NCBI GenBank assembly: GCA_905198835.1
Contig: CAJKDY010000014.1
Coordinates: 1-64,000, forward strand
Direction of reading: 5' to 3'
Source: an uncultured Eubacteriales bacterium
GTDB taxonomy: Bacteria > Bacillota > Clostridia > Oscillospirales > Oscillospiraceae
DNA: 64,000 nucleotides
Shown: positions 48,423-57,821 of the stretch, piece by piece
Layout: the number at the start of each line of letters is the position of its first letter
Numbering within the stretch: position 1 is the first letter of the stretch
Notes under the pieces: model-generated
Database searches by the model: none
What the model was told of the DNA's origin: nothing
The model's input: the letters and a program-made list of their open reading frames with translations, nothing else
Position numbers and translations under genes: made by a program

Positions 48423-51400
48423 TTGTATCTAAAAGCACTGGAGATCCAGGGCTTTAAGTCCTTCCCGGACAAGACAGTCCTGACCTTCGGGGAGGACATC
48501 ACCGCCATCGTCGGTCCCAACGGCTCGGGCAAGTCCAACATTTCCGACGCCATCCGCTGGGTCATGGGCGAGCAGTCCACCAAGGCCCTGCGGGGCACCA
48601 AGATGGAGGACGTGATCTTCGACGGTACCGCCAAACGAAAGGGCATGGGCTTTGCGGAGGTCTCGCTGGTGCTGGATAACACCAGCCACATCTTCGATCT
48701 GGAAGAGACCGAGGTCATGGTGACCCGGCGGTATTACCGCTCTGGCGAGAGCGAGTATTTCATCAACCGCCGCGCCGCCCGGCTCCGGGACATCAACGAG
48801 CTTTTCATGGACACCGGTCTTGGCCGGGAAGGCTATTCCAACATCGGCCAGGGCAAGATCGACGAGATCCTGTCCGTCAAGTCCGCCGACCGCCGTGAGG
48901 TCTTTGAGGAGGCTGCGGGCATCTCCCGCTTTCGCCACCGCAAGGAGGAGGCCGAGCGCAAGCTGGAGCGCACTGAAGAGAACCTGGTGCGCATCAAGGA
49001 TAAGATCGACGAGCTGGAGCTCCAGGTAGAGCCGCTGCAAAAACAGTCGGAAAAGGCTAAAAAATTCCTCATTTTACGCGACGAGCTCCGCGGGTTGGAG
49101 ATCTCCGTGTGGCTCGAACAGCTGGAAAAGATCCGCGTCAACGGCATTAAAGTTCTGAACGACTTCGACGCCGCCGTCCGGGACAAGGAGGCGGCCCAGG
49201 CCGAGTTGCAAAAGCTCTATGAGGCCGCCGAGGGCTTTGCCGCCGCCATCCGGGATAAGGACATGGAGACCGATCAGGTGCGCTTTGAGCTCTCCCGCCA
49301 GGAGACCGACGTCAGCGAGCTGGAGAGTACCGTAGCTGTTATCAAAAATCAGATCAAAAACAACATCGAAAATACCCAGCGTATCCAGCAGGAGCTGTCC
49401 CAGCAGGAGGGCCGGGCGGGCTCTATCAATGCCCAGATCGCCGAGGGACAGGCCAAGATCGAGACCATCGTGAAGGATATGGAGGCTCTGCGCCAGACGC
49501 TGGACCAGCGGGCTCAGGAGGCCGAGGAAGCTGGTCGTACCGCCGGGACCCTGGCTGACGAACTGGAGACCCTGCGGCGCAAGCAGGCCATGGAGACCGC
49601 CTCCGCCGCCGAGGCCAGGGCGTTATTGTCCGCCCTTACCGCCGCGGCTCAGGAGCTTTTTGACCGGGAAGAGGCTGTGGACAAGGAACTGATTGCCCAA
49701 AAGGAACGTTTGGAGCAGCTCGCTGCCGACCGCGACGGGATCCAAGAGGAGCTGACAAAGGCGCAGGAAGACAAGGACTCTCTGAGCAACATCATCTCCG
49801 GCTACACCCTCCGCCTCCAGAGCCGGGAGAAAAAGGCTCGGGACGCGGAGGAGGCCCATCGGGGCCTGCAGATGGACCAGAACAACCTCCAGTCTCGCAT
49901 CCGTATGCTCTCGGAGATGGAGAAGCTCTACGAGGGCTATTCCAAATCCGTCAAGCTGGTGATGGGCGAATCGGAGCGCGGCAGTCTTCAGGGGATCCAC
50001 GGCCCGGTAGCCGGGTTGTTGAAGGTCCCCGACGAATATGCCGTGGCCATTGAGATCGCTCTTGGAAGCGCCATGCAAAACCTGGTGGTGGACACCGAGG
50101 ATAATGCCAAGAAGGCCATCGGCTACCTCAAGCGCCGGGACGGCGGGCGCTGTACCTTCCTGCCGTTGAACGCCATCCGGGGCCGCACCTTCCAAGACGA
50201 GGCGGTGGTGGACGAGCCCGGCTTCATTGGTTTGGGCGACGAGCTCATCACCTTTGACAAAAAATACGAGACCGTGTTCTCCAGCCTCCTGGGCGGTATT
50301 GTCATCGCCAAGGACCTGGACAAGGCGGTGGACATTGCGAAAAAGTACGGCTACCGTTTCAAGGTCGTCACCCTGGACGGCCAGGTGGTGAACCCCGGCG
50401 GGTCCATGACTGGCGGCTCTGTGTCCCGCAGCGCGGGTATCTTGAGCCGGGCCAACGAGCTCCAGCGCCTGGGCGAGCAGATGACCGCTTTGGAGGAAAA
50501 GCTCCGCCAGAGCGCCAAGGCCCTGGAGGAGGCCAATCGGGAGCGTACCGCCGCGGCCTACGAGCTGGAGGCCGCCCAGGGCCAGGAGCGGGAGCACGAA
50601 AACGCTATCTTGCAGCTCACTGAGCGGCTGGAGGCCGCCCAGCGGACTCTCTCCGAGGCCCAACAGCACCAAGCTGAGCTCCAAGAGGAGCTGGAGCAGA
50701 TCCGCTCCCGCGGCGCCCAGACCCAGAACGACACCCAGCAGGCCAAGGACCGCATCGAGGCCCTGGAGGGCTCTGCCGCCGCCATCGAGGCCCAGGCCGA
50801 AAGCAAGGCCCAGGGGCAGACCAAGCTCCAGCAGACCCTGGCCGACCTCAGCCGCCAAATGGCCGACGGCAATGCCCAGCTGGCCGCCCTGGAAGGCGAA
50901 AAGGCGGCGTCTGAAAACGCTTTGACCCAGCTGGAGGCTCTCCACCGGGACATCGCCGGCGACCGTGCCCAGCGGCTCCAGATGATCGCCGACTTTGAAG
51001 CGCAAAACAAGGTCCATCAGCAGGAGATCGCCGAAAAAGAGAAGCAGCTTCAGGATATCCGGGACGGCAGCCGAGAAAAGAACGAGCTTATCCGCAGGCT
51101 GGCCCAGGAAAAGCTGGAGTTGGAGGGTAAGCGCAACCAGGCGGATCGGGAGAGCCGGGACAAGGCCAGCCAGCTCCAAAGCATGGAGCGGGAGGTCTCT
51201 ATTTTGGAGCAAAAGAAGCTCTCCGCCGCCATGGAGGAGAAGCAGCTCCTGGACAAGCTCTGGGACAGCTATGAGCTCTCCCATGAGGCCGCCAAGGCCC
51301 AGCAGCAGCCCATTGAGGATATGCGCGCCGCTCAAAAGCGCATCGGCGAGCTCAAGCGTTCCATCTCGGCCCTGGGCAACATCAATCTGGACTCCATTGA

Positions 51401-52004
51401 GGAATACCAGCGGGTCAACGAGCGGTATACGTATTTCACTGAACAGCGTGACGACGTCACCCGGTCTAAAAAGGAACTGGAGGACATCATCGCCCAGATC
51501 ACCAGTGAGATGGAGACCATCTTCGCCACCCAATTCAAGCTCATCAGCGAGACCTTCTCCCAGACCTTCCTGGAGCTTTTCGGCGGCGGCAAGGCCACGC
51601 TGGAGCTGGAGGACCCGGACGACATTTTGAACTGCGGTATCGACATCAAGGCCCAGCCGCCGGGCAAAGCGCTGAAGACCATCACTCTGCTCTCCGGCGG
51701 TGAGCGCGCCTTTGTGGCCATTGCCCTTTACTTCTCCATCCTCAAGGTCCGGCCCACGCCGTTCTGCGTCATGGACGAGATCGAGGCGGCTCTGGATGAT
51801 CCCAACGTGGTCCGCTACGCCAGCTATATGCGTCAGATGACGGACAAGACCCAGTTCATCGTCATCACCCACCGCCGGGGCACTATGGAGGAGGCCGACG
51901 CGCTCTACGGCGTCACCATGCAGGAGAAGGGCGTCAGTCGGGTGCTGACCATCAATTTGAACGATGTGGAAAAGGAGCTCCATCTAGAGAATTTCGCGCA
52001 ATAA
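48423..52004 (+). CDS. smc: Chromosome segregation protein SMC
   Basis: 1193 residues from a TTG at 48423, after GGGAGGTGTGTCC. Walker A GPNGSGKSN (31-39), coiled coil (about 170-510), hinge (about 520-640: GIHGPVAGLLKVPDEYAVAI; NPGGSMTGGSVSRSAG), second coiled coil (680-1020), signature LLSGGERAF and Walker B FCVMDEIEAALDD. With ScpA and ScpB it loads at parS and folds chromosome arms. It starts the operon that runs through ftsY, the usual arrangement in Firmicutes after rnc; rnc is not here. Confidence 0.97.
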   Translation: MYLKALEIQGFKSFPDKTVLTFGEDITAIVGPNGSGKSNISDAIRWVMGEQSTKALRGTKMEDVIFDGTAKRKGMGFAEVSLVLDNTSHIFDLEETEVMVTRRYYRSGESEYFINRRAARLRDINELFMDTGLGREGYSNIGQGKIDEILSVKSADRREVFEEAAGISRFRHRKEEAERKLERTEENLVRIKDKIDELELQVEPLQKQSEKAKKFLILRDELRGLEISVWLEQLEKIRVNGIKVLNDFDAAVRDKEAAQAELQKLYEAAEGFAAAIRDKDMETDQVRFELSRQETDVSELESTVAVIKNQIKNNIENTQRIQQELSQQEGRAGSINAQIAEGQAKIETIVKDMEALRQTLDQRAQEAEEAGRTAGTLADELETLRRKQAMETASAAEARALLSALTAAAQELFDREEAVDKELIAQKERLEQLAADRDGIQEELTKAQEDKDSLSNIISGYTLRLQSREKKARDAEEAHRGLQMDQNNLQSRIRMLSEMEKLYEGYSKSVKLVMGESERGSLQGIHGPVAGLLKVPDEYAVAIEIALGSAMQNLVVDTEDNAKKAIGYLKRRDGGRCTFLPLNAIRGRTFQDEAVVDEPGFIGLGDELITFDKKYETVFSSLLGGIVIAKDLDKAVDIAKKYGYRFKVVTLDGQVVNPGGSMTGGSVSRSAGILSRANELQRLGEQMTALEEKLRQSAKALEEANRERTAAAYELEAAQGQEREHENAILQLTERLEAAQRTLSEAQQHQAELQEELEQIRSRGAQTQNDTQQAKDRIEALEGSAAAIEAQAESKAQGQTKLQQTLADLSRQMADGNAQLAALEGEKAASENALTQLEALHRDIAGDRAQRLQMIADFEAQNKVHQQEIAEKEKQLQDIRDGSREKNELIRRLAQEKLELEGKRNQADRESRDKASQLQSMEREVSILEQKKLSAAMEEKQLLDKLWDSYELSHEAAKAQQQPIEDMRAAQKRIGELKRSISALGNINLDSIEEYQRVNERYTYFTEQRDDVTRSKKELEDIIAQITSEMETIFATQFKLISETFSQTFLELFGGGKATLELEDPDDILNCGIDIKAQPPGKALKTITLLSGGERAFVAIALYFSILKVRPTPFCVMDEIEAALDDPNVVRYASYMRQMTDKTQFIVITHRRGTMEEADALYGVTMQEKGVSRVLTINLNDVEKELHLENFAQ

Positions 52005-52025
52005 ATGCTATAAAGGAGCAAAACA

Positions 52026-52925
52026 GTGGGATTTTTTGAGAAGATCAAGGCGGGCTTGACCCGCACCAAGGAAAATATCGGCCACTCCCTGGACAGCCTG
52101 TTTGCCGGAGAGTTGACCGACGATTTCTATGACGAGCTGGAGGAGACTCTGATCCTCTCCGACATGGGCTTTGACACCACCATGGAGGTGGTGGACACTC
52201 TGCGCGCCCAGGCTAAGGAGCAGAAGATCAAGGACGCCGAGGGCGCCCGGGAGCTTTTACGCAATATCATCTCCCAAATGCTTCAGGTAGGGGACCAGGG
52301 CCTGGATCTGAGCCAAAAGCCTGGGATCGTCCTCTTTATCGGCGTCAACGGCGTAGGAAAGACCACCACCATCGGCAAGCTGGCCGCCAGCATGAAGGGG
52401 CAGGGAAAGCGGGTCCTGCTGGCCGCCGCGGATACCTTCCGGGCCGCCGCCGCCGACCAGCTGACCATCTGGAGCGAGCGCTCCGGGGTGGACATCGTCA
52501 AGCAGCACGAAGGGGCCGACCCCGCCTCAGTGGTCTTCGACGCTCTGGCCGCCGCCAAGGCCCGGAGCTGTGACGCAGTGCTCATCGACACCGCCGGGCG
52601 GCTCCATAACAAGCAAAATCTGATGAATGAGCTCAATAAAATAAGCCGGGTCATCGACCGGGAATGTCCCAACTCCAGTCGGGAGACCCTGCTGGTGCTG
52701 GACGCCACCACCGGTCAGAACGGTCTCATTCAGGCCAAGCAATTCAAAGAGACCGCCGGCATCACCGGCATCGTTTTGACCAAACTGGACGGCACCGCCA
52801 AAGGCGGCATCGTCCTGGCCATCGCCCACGAATTACAAATTCCGGTGAAATACATCGGCGTGGGCGAGGGCGTGGACGACCTGATGCCCTTTGATTCCGT
52901 GGCCTTTGCCCAGGCGCTGATCTAA
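52026..52925 (+). CDS. ftsY: Signal recognition particle receptor FtsY
   Basis: 299 residues from GTG at 52026, after AAAGGAGCAAAACA. N domain (1-85), then G domain: GVNGVGKTTT (P-loop), DTFRAAAADQL, DTAGRLHNKQNLM and TKLDGTAKGG. It has the short N-terminus common to Gram-positives and no long acidic A domain. It receives ribosome-SRP complexes at the membrane. It lies 21 bp after smc, a classic pair. Confidence 0.96.
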   Translation: MGFFEKIKAGLTRTKENIGHSLDSLFAGELTDDFYDELEETLILSDMGFDTTMEVVDTLRAQAKEQKIKDAEGARELLRNIISQMLQVGDQGLDLSQKPGIVLFIGVNGVGKTTTIGKLAASMKGQGKRVLLAAADTFRAAAADQLTIWSERSGVDIVKQHEGADPASVVFDALAAAKARSCDAVLIDTAGRLHNKQNLMNELNKISRVIDRECPNSSRETLLVLDATTGQNGLIQAKQFKETAGITGIVLTKLDGTAKGGIVLAIAHELQIPVKYIGVGEGVDDLMPFDSVAFAQALI

Positions 52926-52941
52926 GAAGGAGGGACCTGCT

Positions 52942-53658
52942 ATGGCCCGCATTGACGGACGACAAAACGACCAGCTCCGAGCGGTGGACATTGTGACCGG
53001 GTACTTGAAATTTGCCGAGGGCAGCGTGCTTATCACCTGCGGCAACACCAAGGTCCTTTGCGCCGCCTCGGTAGAGGAGCGCACACCGCCCCACGTTCCC
53101 GAGGGGGAGGGCTGGGTCACCGCGGAATACTCCATGCTGCCCAGGGCCAACCGGGAGCGGTCTAAACGGGACATAGCCAAGCTGAAGCTATCGCCTCGCA
53201 GCGCGGAGATCCAGCGGCTGGTGGGCCGGTCCCTCCGGGCCTGCGTGGACCTGGAAAAGCTGGGCGAGCGCACCATTACCATCGATTGCGACGTGATCCA
53301 GGGCGACGGCGGCACCCGCACCGCCAGCATCACCGGCGGTTACGTCGCTTTGGCCCTGGCGGTGCGGAAGCTGATGGCCGATGGCCTTTTGGAACAAGAC
53401 CCCCTTGTGGGTCAAGTGGCCGCCGTGTCGGCGGGCATCGTGGGCGATGAAGGGCTGTTGGATCTCTGCTACGAAGAAGACAGCTCTGCCCAGGTAGACT
53501 TCAACTGCGTCATGACCGCCGATGGCCGGCTGGTGGAGGTCCAGGGCACCGGCGAGGGGAGGGCCTACACCCCGGAGGAACTGCAAACGCTGCTGACACT
53601 GTGTCAAAAGGGGATCCGTGAGCTGCAAGCCCTGCAAAACCGAGCGTTGAACGCATAA
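52942..53658 (+). CDS. rph: Ribonuclease PH
   Basis: 238 residues, start after AAGGAGGGACCTGCT. RIDGRQNDQLRAVDI, PHVPEGEGWVTAEYSMLPRA, GDGGTRTASITGGYVAL and CVMTADGRLVEVQGTGEG match RNase PH, a phosphorolytic 3' exonuclease that trims tRNA ends. No sign of damage. It lies 16 bp after ftsY and 14 bp before rdgB, in one transcription unit. Confidence 0.96.
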   Translation: MARIDGRQNDQLRAVDIVTGYLKFAEGSVLITCGNTKVLCAASVEERTPPHVPEGEGWVTAEYSMLPRANRERSKRDIAKLKLSPRSAEIQRLVGRSLRACVDLEKLGERTITIDCDVIQGDGGTRTASITGGYVALALAVRKLMADGLLEQDPLVGQVAAVSAGIVGDEGLLDLCYEEDSSAQVDFNCVMTADGRLVEVQGTGEGRAYTPEELQTLLTLCQKGIRELQALQNRALNA

Positions 53659-53672
53659 GGAGGCAAGTAGAG

Positions 53673-54272
53673 ATGAAATTTGTCTTAGCCAGCAAAAACG
53701 ACCACAAGCTGGCCGAAATGCGCCGCATCCTGGGTGATCTGGGCGTGGAAGTGGTGCTGGAGTCGGATGTGGGCGTGGATATCGATGTGGAAGAGACCGG
53801 CGAGACCTTTGAAGAGAATTCCCTTTTGAAGGCCAAGGCCGTCATGGAGGCCACCGGCCTGCCCGCCATCGCCGACGACTCCGGCCTCTGCGTGACCGCT
53901 CTCAGCGGCGGACCTGGGGTCTACTCCGCCCGCTATGGTGGCGAGGGGCTTTCCGACGCCGACCGCTACCGCTTGGTGTTGGAGGGTCTCAAGGGACAGA
54001 TCGACCGCAGCGCCAAGTTCGTCTCGGTGGTCACCGCCTGTTTTCCCGGCGGCAATGTGCTGGTGGCCCGGGGAGAGTGCCCCGGCGTCATCGCCTACGC
54101 GCCCCAGGGGGAAAACGGCTTCGGCTATGATCCGGTGTTCTTTGTGCCCGGCCTTCGCAAGACCTTTGCCCAGATGACCGCCGAGGAGAAAAACAGTATT
54201 TCCCACCGGGGCGTAGCCCTGGAGAAATTCAAAACAGAACTGGAGGGGTATCTGCGTGGACTTGACCAGTAA
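53673..54272 (+). CDS. rdgB: XTP/dITP pyrophosphatase (RdgB/HAM1)
   Basis: 199 residues, start after AAGGAGGCAAGTAG. LASKNDHKLAEMRRIL, ETGETFEENSLLKAKAV, ADDSGLCVTALSGGPGVYSARYGG and GYDPVFFVPG are the family motifs. It removes xanthosine and inosine triphosphates before they enter DNA or RNA. The last 17 bp overlap yhbY. The next gene of the rph-rdgB pair is standard for Firmicutes. Confidence 0.96.
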   Translation: MKFVLASKNDHKLAEMRRILGDLGVEVVLESDVGVDIDVEETGETFEENSLLKAKAVMEATGLPAIADDSGLCVTALSGGPGVYSARYGGEGLSDADRYRLVLEGLKGQIDRSAKFVSVVTACFPGGNVLVARGECPGVIAYAPQGENGFGYDPVFFVPGLRKTFAQMTAEEKNSISHRGVALEKFKTELEGYLRGLDQ

Positions 54273-54576
54273 GCAGCGCGCCCAGCTCCGGGGCCTCGCC
54301 AACGGCATCGACACCATCCTCCACATCGGTAAGGACGGCATTGGCGAAAACCTGATCGTCCAGGCCAATGACGCTCTGGAGGCCCGGGAACTGATCAAGG
54401 GCAAGGTGCTGGAAAACTCCATGATGACTGCCAGAGAGGCCGCGGAGGAGCTGGCTGTGGCCGTGCGGGCCGAGGTTGTCCAGGTCATCGGAACAAAATT
54501 CGTCCTCTATCGTCCAAGCCATAATAAGGAAAAGAAAGACAAGATCGTCCTCTGCAAGCCCGCAAAGCGTTCGTGA
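54256..54576 (+). CDS. yhbY: YhbY/CRS1 domain RNA-binding protein
   Basis: 106 residues from GTG at 54256, inside the end of rdgB (GGAGGGGTATCTGC upstream). LTSKQRAQLRGLANGIDTIL, IGKDGIGENLI, ALEARELIKGKVLE and GTKFVLYRPS are the CRM (YhbY) fold. The protein binds pre-50S particles and aids ribosome assembly. The lysine-rich tail is normal. It precedes the nadD-yqeK gene by 21 bp, as yqeI-yqeJ-yqeK do in Bacillus. Confidence 0.93.
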   Translation: MDLTSKQRAQLRGLANGIDTILHIGKDGIGENLIVQANDALEARELIKGKVLENSMMTAREAAEELAVAVRAEVVQVIGTKFVLYRPSHNKEKKDKIVLCKPAKRS

Positions 54577-54597
54577 TCGCTCTCAAGGGGGAATGCT

Positions 54598-55773
54598 ATG
54601 AACATCGGCATTTACGGCGGCACCTTTGACCCGCCTCACCTGGGGCATATGGGGGCCGCTCAAGCGGCCATTGAACTGCTTGGGCTGGACAAGATTATCT
54701 TTGTCCCCGCCAAACAGCCGCCCCACAAGGATCTGAGCGGCAATAGCGCCGCGCCTGAGCAGCGCCTTGCCATGACCCGGCTGATGGCAGACAGCTTACT
54801 GATGCCGGAGAAAGTCTCAGTGGATGACTTGGAGCTGGAGCGGGCGGGGAAGAGCTATACTTCGGATACTCTCCGCCAACTGCGCCAGCGCTACCCGGAG
54901 GACCAGCTATGGCTTTTGATGGGCACGGATATGTTCCTCACGCTCCAGGCCTGGCACGAATGCCAGGTCATCCTGTCCCTGGCCGGGGTGGCTGCCTTTG
55001 CCCGGGCCGAGGCTGATAGCCCGCAGACCTTCTTTCGGCAAAAGGAAATGCTTGAGGCACGCTTTGGCGCCCAGGTGCGGCTTCTGGAGCTGCCTAAGAT
55101 CTATAACGTCTCGTCCACCCAGATCCGTGAAAGAGGAGACGGCGCGGACCTGCCTGTGGCCGTTTGGGGTTATATCCTGCGAAACGGGCTCTATGGTGTA
55201 AACCGGGACCTGAAGCGCTTGAATGACGACGACCTGCGAGCCTGTTCGCTGTCTATGGTATACGCAAAACGGCACGCGCACATCCTTGGGGTAGAGCAAG
55301 AGGCGGTCAAGTTGGCCCAACTATGGGGCTGCGACGAGACCTTAGCCCGCCGGGCCGCCATCCTTCACGACTGCACCAAATACTGGCCCCCCCAGCGGCA
55401 TCTGGACTATTGCCGTGAGTACGGCTTGGAACTGGACGAGCTGGAGCTAAAGTCGGAAAAGCTGCTTCACGCCAAAACAGGCGCCCTGGTGGCCCGGCAT
55501 ATTTTTGGCCAGCCAGACGCGGTATTTGACGCAATCTTCTGCCATACTACCGGCAAGAGAGATATGACGCTGCTGGATAAGATCGTCTATATCGCCGACT
55601 ACATGGAGCCCAACCGGGACTTTCCCGGCGTGGAGCGGCTGCGGGAGCTGGCCTATACCGATTTGGACGCCGCGGTGATTCTGGGCTGCGAGATGTCTAT
55701 TGAAGAGATGGAAGAGAAGGGGAGAGAGGTCCACCCGAATACCCGCATGGCACTGGAGTCACTGCGACACTGA
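54598..55773 (+). CDS. nadD: NadD-YqeK fusion: nicotinate-nucleotide adenylyltransferase + HD hydrolase
   Basis: 391 residues. Residues 1-195 are NadD (GIYGGTFDPPHLGHMGAA with the GxFDPxHxGH motif; SSTQIRERG), making nicotinate adenine dinucleotide. Residues 210-391 are YqeK, an HD-domain enzyme (HAHILGVEQEAVKLAQLWGC; AAILHDCTKY; HAKTGALVARHIFG; DYMEPNRDFPGVERLR) which hydrolyses diadenosine tetraphosphate. In Bacillus these are the separate genes yqeJ and yqeK; here there is no stop between them and the linker (NRDLKRLNDDDLRAC) is short. Both active sites look intact. Confidence 0.93.
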   Translation: MNIGIYGGTFDPPHLGHMGAAQAAIELLGLDKIIFVPAKQPPHKDLSGNSAAPEQRLAMTRLMADSLLMPEKVSVDDLELERAGKSYTSDTLRQLRQRYPEDQLWLLMGTDMFLTLQAWHECQVILSLAGVAAFARAEADSPQTFFRQKEMLEARFGAQVRLLELPKIYNVSSTQIRERGDGADLPVAVWGYILRNGLYGVNRDLKRLNDDDLRACSLSMVYAKRHAHILGVEQEAVKLAQLWGCDETLARRAAILHDCTKYWPPQRHLDYCREYGLELDELELKSEKLLHAKTGALVARHIFGQPDAVFDAIFCHTTGKRDMTLLDKIVYIADYMEPNRDFPGVERLRELAYTDLDAAVILGCEMSIEEMEEKGREVHPNTRMALESLRH

Positions 55774-55786
55774 AAGGAATGGGAAC

Positions 55787-57289
55787 ATGAAGAAAGATAG
55801 ACGGGGCGGAGCCCATTTGGACAAAAACCTCTCCCCAAAGACTGCCTCTCCTGCCCGAGAAAAGACTGGCTCGGCTCAATCCGGCCACGATCCCGCCGCC
55901 GATTCGGCGCCCATACTCGGCCTGAGCCGAAACCGGAAGATCATCTTGATTTCCGCTGTGGTGCTGGCGGCGTTGGTCATTCTGGCCGCTCTTGGCATGA
56001 TGGTGTGGGACGACCTCAACAAAGAGGGCGGCCTTCTGGACGGTTTGCCCTCCGTCCCCGGATACAGCGACAATGTAGACGCCACCATTGACGGTCCCAT
56101 CCGCTCCGAGGCCGACTCCAAGCGCAAGGAGGAGTTTTATACCTTCCTGGTGGTGGGCCGGGACACAGGCGGCGGCGGGAATACCGACACCATCATGTTC
56201 TGCTCCTATGATATCCCCAACCAGAAACTCAATGTTATGAGCATTCCCCGGGATACCATCGTAGATGCCCGTCACCCGGACAAGAACAAGCAGATCAACG
56301 GCGTTTGGAACCTGGGTCTTTACTATGCGGAAAAGGGCAGCACCAAAAAGGGTGTGGACTACCTGAAGGAAGCCGTGGGCGATATGACCGGTATCTACCC
56401 TGATTTTTACGTTGTGGTCAATTGGGAGGCCTTCGGCCGGCTGGTGGACGCCATCGGCGGGGTAGACTTTGAGGTCCCCTTTGACATGAAGTATAAAGAC
56501 CCCACCCAAAACCTGGTCATCGACCAACCCGGCGGCTACCGCCACCTCAGCGGCGACGACGCCATGCAGGTGGTCCGCTGGCGTCACAACAACTCCTTCT
56601 CCGTGCAGTATGCCGACGCGGACCTGGGCCGTATCCGCACCCAGCAGGCCCTGATGAAGGAGATCATCAAAAAATGCCTGCGCATTGAAAATATCACCAA
56701 GATCACTGAATTTGCCGAGATCTTTGCCGATGAGGTGGAGACCGACCTGTCGGTGGGCAACCTGCTGGCCTTTGCCCAGCGGGCCATCTTCGGCGGGCTG
56801 GATGTGGACAATGTGACCTTTATGACCATGCCCAACCGGGCGGCCAACAACGGAAGAGTTCAGGCGAATCCCGAGGAACTGCTGGGCGTTCTCAACGAGA
56901 GCTTCAACCCCTACCTGAAGGACCTGGACATGAGCGAGCTGCGCATCCTGCAGCGTGGCTCCAATGGCTACTATGTCTATCAGGGCACTGGCACCGGCAC
57001 CGCCCCCACCCATTCCTCCACCGATCCCAAGCCTGCCCAGGCAGCTACGTCCAAGCCCTCCGCCGCGCCCAGCGCCGCGCCGTCTGAGGAGCCTGGGGAG
57101 GACCCCGACCAAAGCCCGGAGCCCTCGGCAAAGCCCAGCGCCAGCCCGGAACCTTCAGCCAGCGATGAGCCCTCTCAGCCGCCGGAGGTCGAGACCAGTC
57201 AGGCTCCGGAACCCTCTCAGACCCCGGAGGCCACGCCGGAACCGCCGCCCAGCCGGGACCCGGCGGACATGGGCATCCCCATGGACTGA
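55787..57289 (+). CDS. LytR-CpsA-Psr (LCP) family wall-polymer ligase
   Basis: 500 residues from the ATG at 55787, after GAAAGGAATGGGAAC. Cytoplasmic basic start, one membrane helix (IILISAVVLAALVILAALGMMV, near 60-80), then the LCP domain (about 115-390): FLVVGRDTGGGGNTDTIMF, MSIPRDTIVDARHP, INGVWNLGLYYAE and GYRHLSGDDAMQVVRWRHNN. The rest is a Pro/Ser-rich tail (PSAAPSEEPGEDP and similar). It attaches undecaprenyl-linked wall polymers to peptidoglycan. A family member occurs at this spot before rsfS in many Clostridia. Confidence 0.93.
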   Translation: MKKDRRGGAHLDKNLSPKTASPAREKTGSAQSGHDPAADSAPILGLSRNRKIILISAVVLAALVILAALGMMVWDDLNKEGGLLDGLPSVPGYSDNVDATIDGPIRSEADSKRKEEFYTFLVVGRDTGGGGNTDTIMFCSYDIPNQKLNVMSIPRDTIVDARHPDKNKQINGVWNLGLYYAEKGSTKKGVDYLKEAVGDMTGIYPDFYVVVNWEAFGRLVDAIGGVDFEVPFDMKYKDPTQNLVIDQPGGYRHLSGDDAMQVVRWRHNNSFSVQYADADLGRIRTQQALMKEIIKKCLRIENITKITEFAEIFADEVETDLSVGNLLAFAQRAIFGGLDVDNVTFMTMPNRAANNGRVQANPEELLGVLNESFNPYLKDLDMSELRILQRGSNGYYVYQGTGTGTAPTHSSTDPKPAQAATSKPSAAPSAAPSEEPGEDPDQSPEPSAKPSASPEPSASDEPSQPPEVETSQAPEPSQTPEATPEPPPSRDPADMGIPMD

Positions 57290-57314
57290 AATACAATAGA
57301 TAAGGAGATAGGTT

Positions 57315-57674
57315 ATGACCCCGAAGGAACTTGCCCTGGCTGTCGCCAAGGCGTTGGACAGTAAAAAAGCCGGCGATCTCACTGTGCTGGAGACCACCGA
57401 TGTGACCACTCTGGCCGACTATTTTGTCATCTGCACCGCCACCTCCTCCACCCAGGTCAAGGCTCTGAGCGACCTGTGCGAGGTGACTATGAAGGATCTG
57501 GGCGAGGAGCCCCACCACATCGAAGGCCACCGGGGTGGGGTGTGGGTGCTACTGGACTATGTCAGCGTGGTCATCCATATCTTCATGCCCGAGGCCCGGG
57601 AGTTCTACGACCTGGAGCGCCTCTGGGCCGACGCGGTAGCGGTGGACCTCTCCGATGTGCTCACGCCCCAGTGA
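57315..57674 (+). CDS. rsfS: Ribosomal silencing factor RsfS
   Basis: 119 residues, start after AAGGAGATAGGTT. LEVTD-type core: VLETTDVTTLADYFVICTAT, GHRGGVWVLLDYVSVVIHIF and REFYDLERLWADA. It binds L14 and stops joining of the subunits under starvation. Last gene of the smc-to-rsfS series. Confidence 0.94.
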   Translation: MTPKELALAVAKALDSKKAGDLTVLETTDVTTLADYFVICTATSSTQVKALSDLCEVTMKDLGEEPHHIEGHRGGVWVLLDYVSVVIHIFMPEAREFYDLERLWADAVAVDLSDVLTPQ

Positions 57675-57730
57675 GTGTTGCGTTTTTTTGATGCCCCTGT
57701 GATCCTTTCCCATCGGGGCTGATAACACCC

Positions 57731-57759
57731 TTGCAATCTCCAAACGGTTTCGCTATAAT
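57731..57759 (+). promoter_or_regulatory. leuS promoter
   Basis: TTGCAA, 17-bp spacer, TATAAT, 62 bp before the ATG. Only 20-40 bp of leader follows, too short for a T-box. Confidence 0.82.
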
Positions 57760-57821
57760 ACAAAAGATATGTGCGCGGACGACCCTGTCCCGCCAACACC
57801 CAACGAGGAAGTGTTGAGAAG

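Noticed and set aside
49623..51983. A 786-codon minus-strand open frame inside smc
   Set aside because: Smc motifs are intact on the plus strand; the opposite frame is Leu/Gly-rich with no domain.
57675..57821. T-box riboswitch ahead of leuS
   Set aside because: The promoter is only 62 bp from the start codon, and there is no AGGGTGG-type box or terminator between them.
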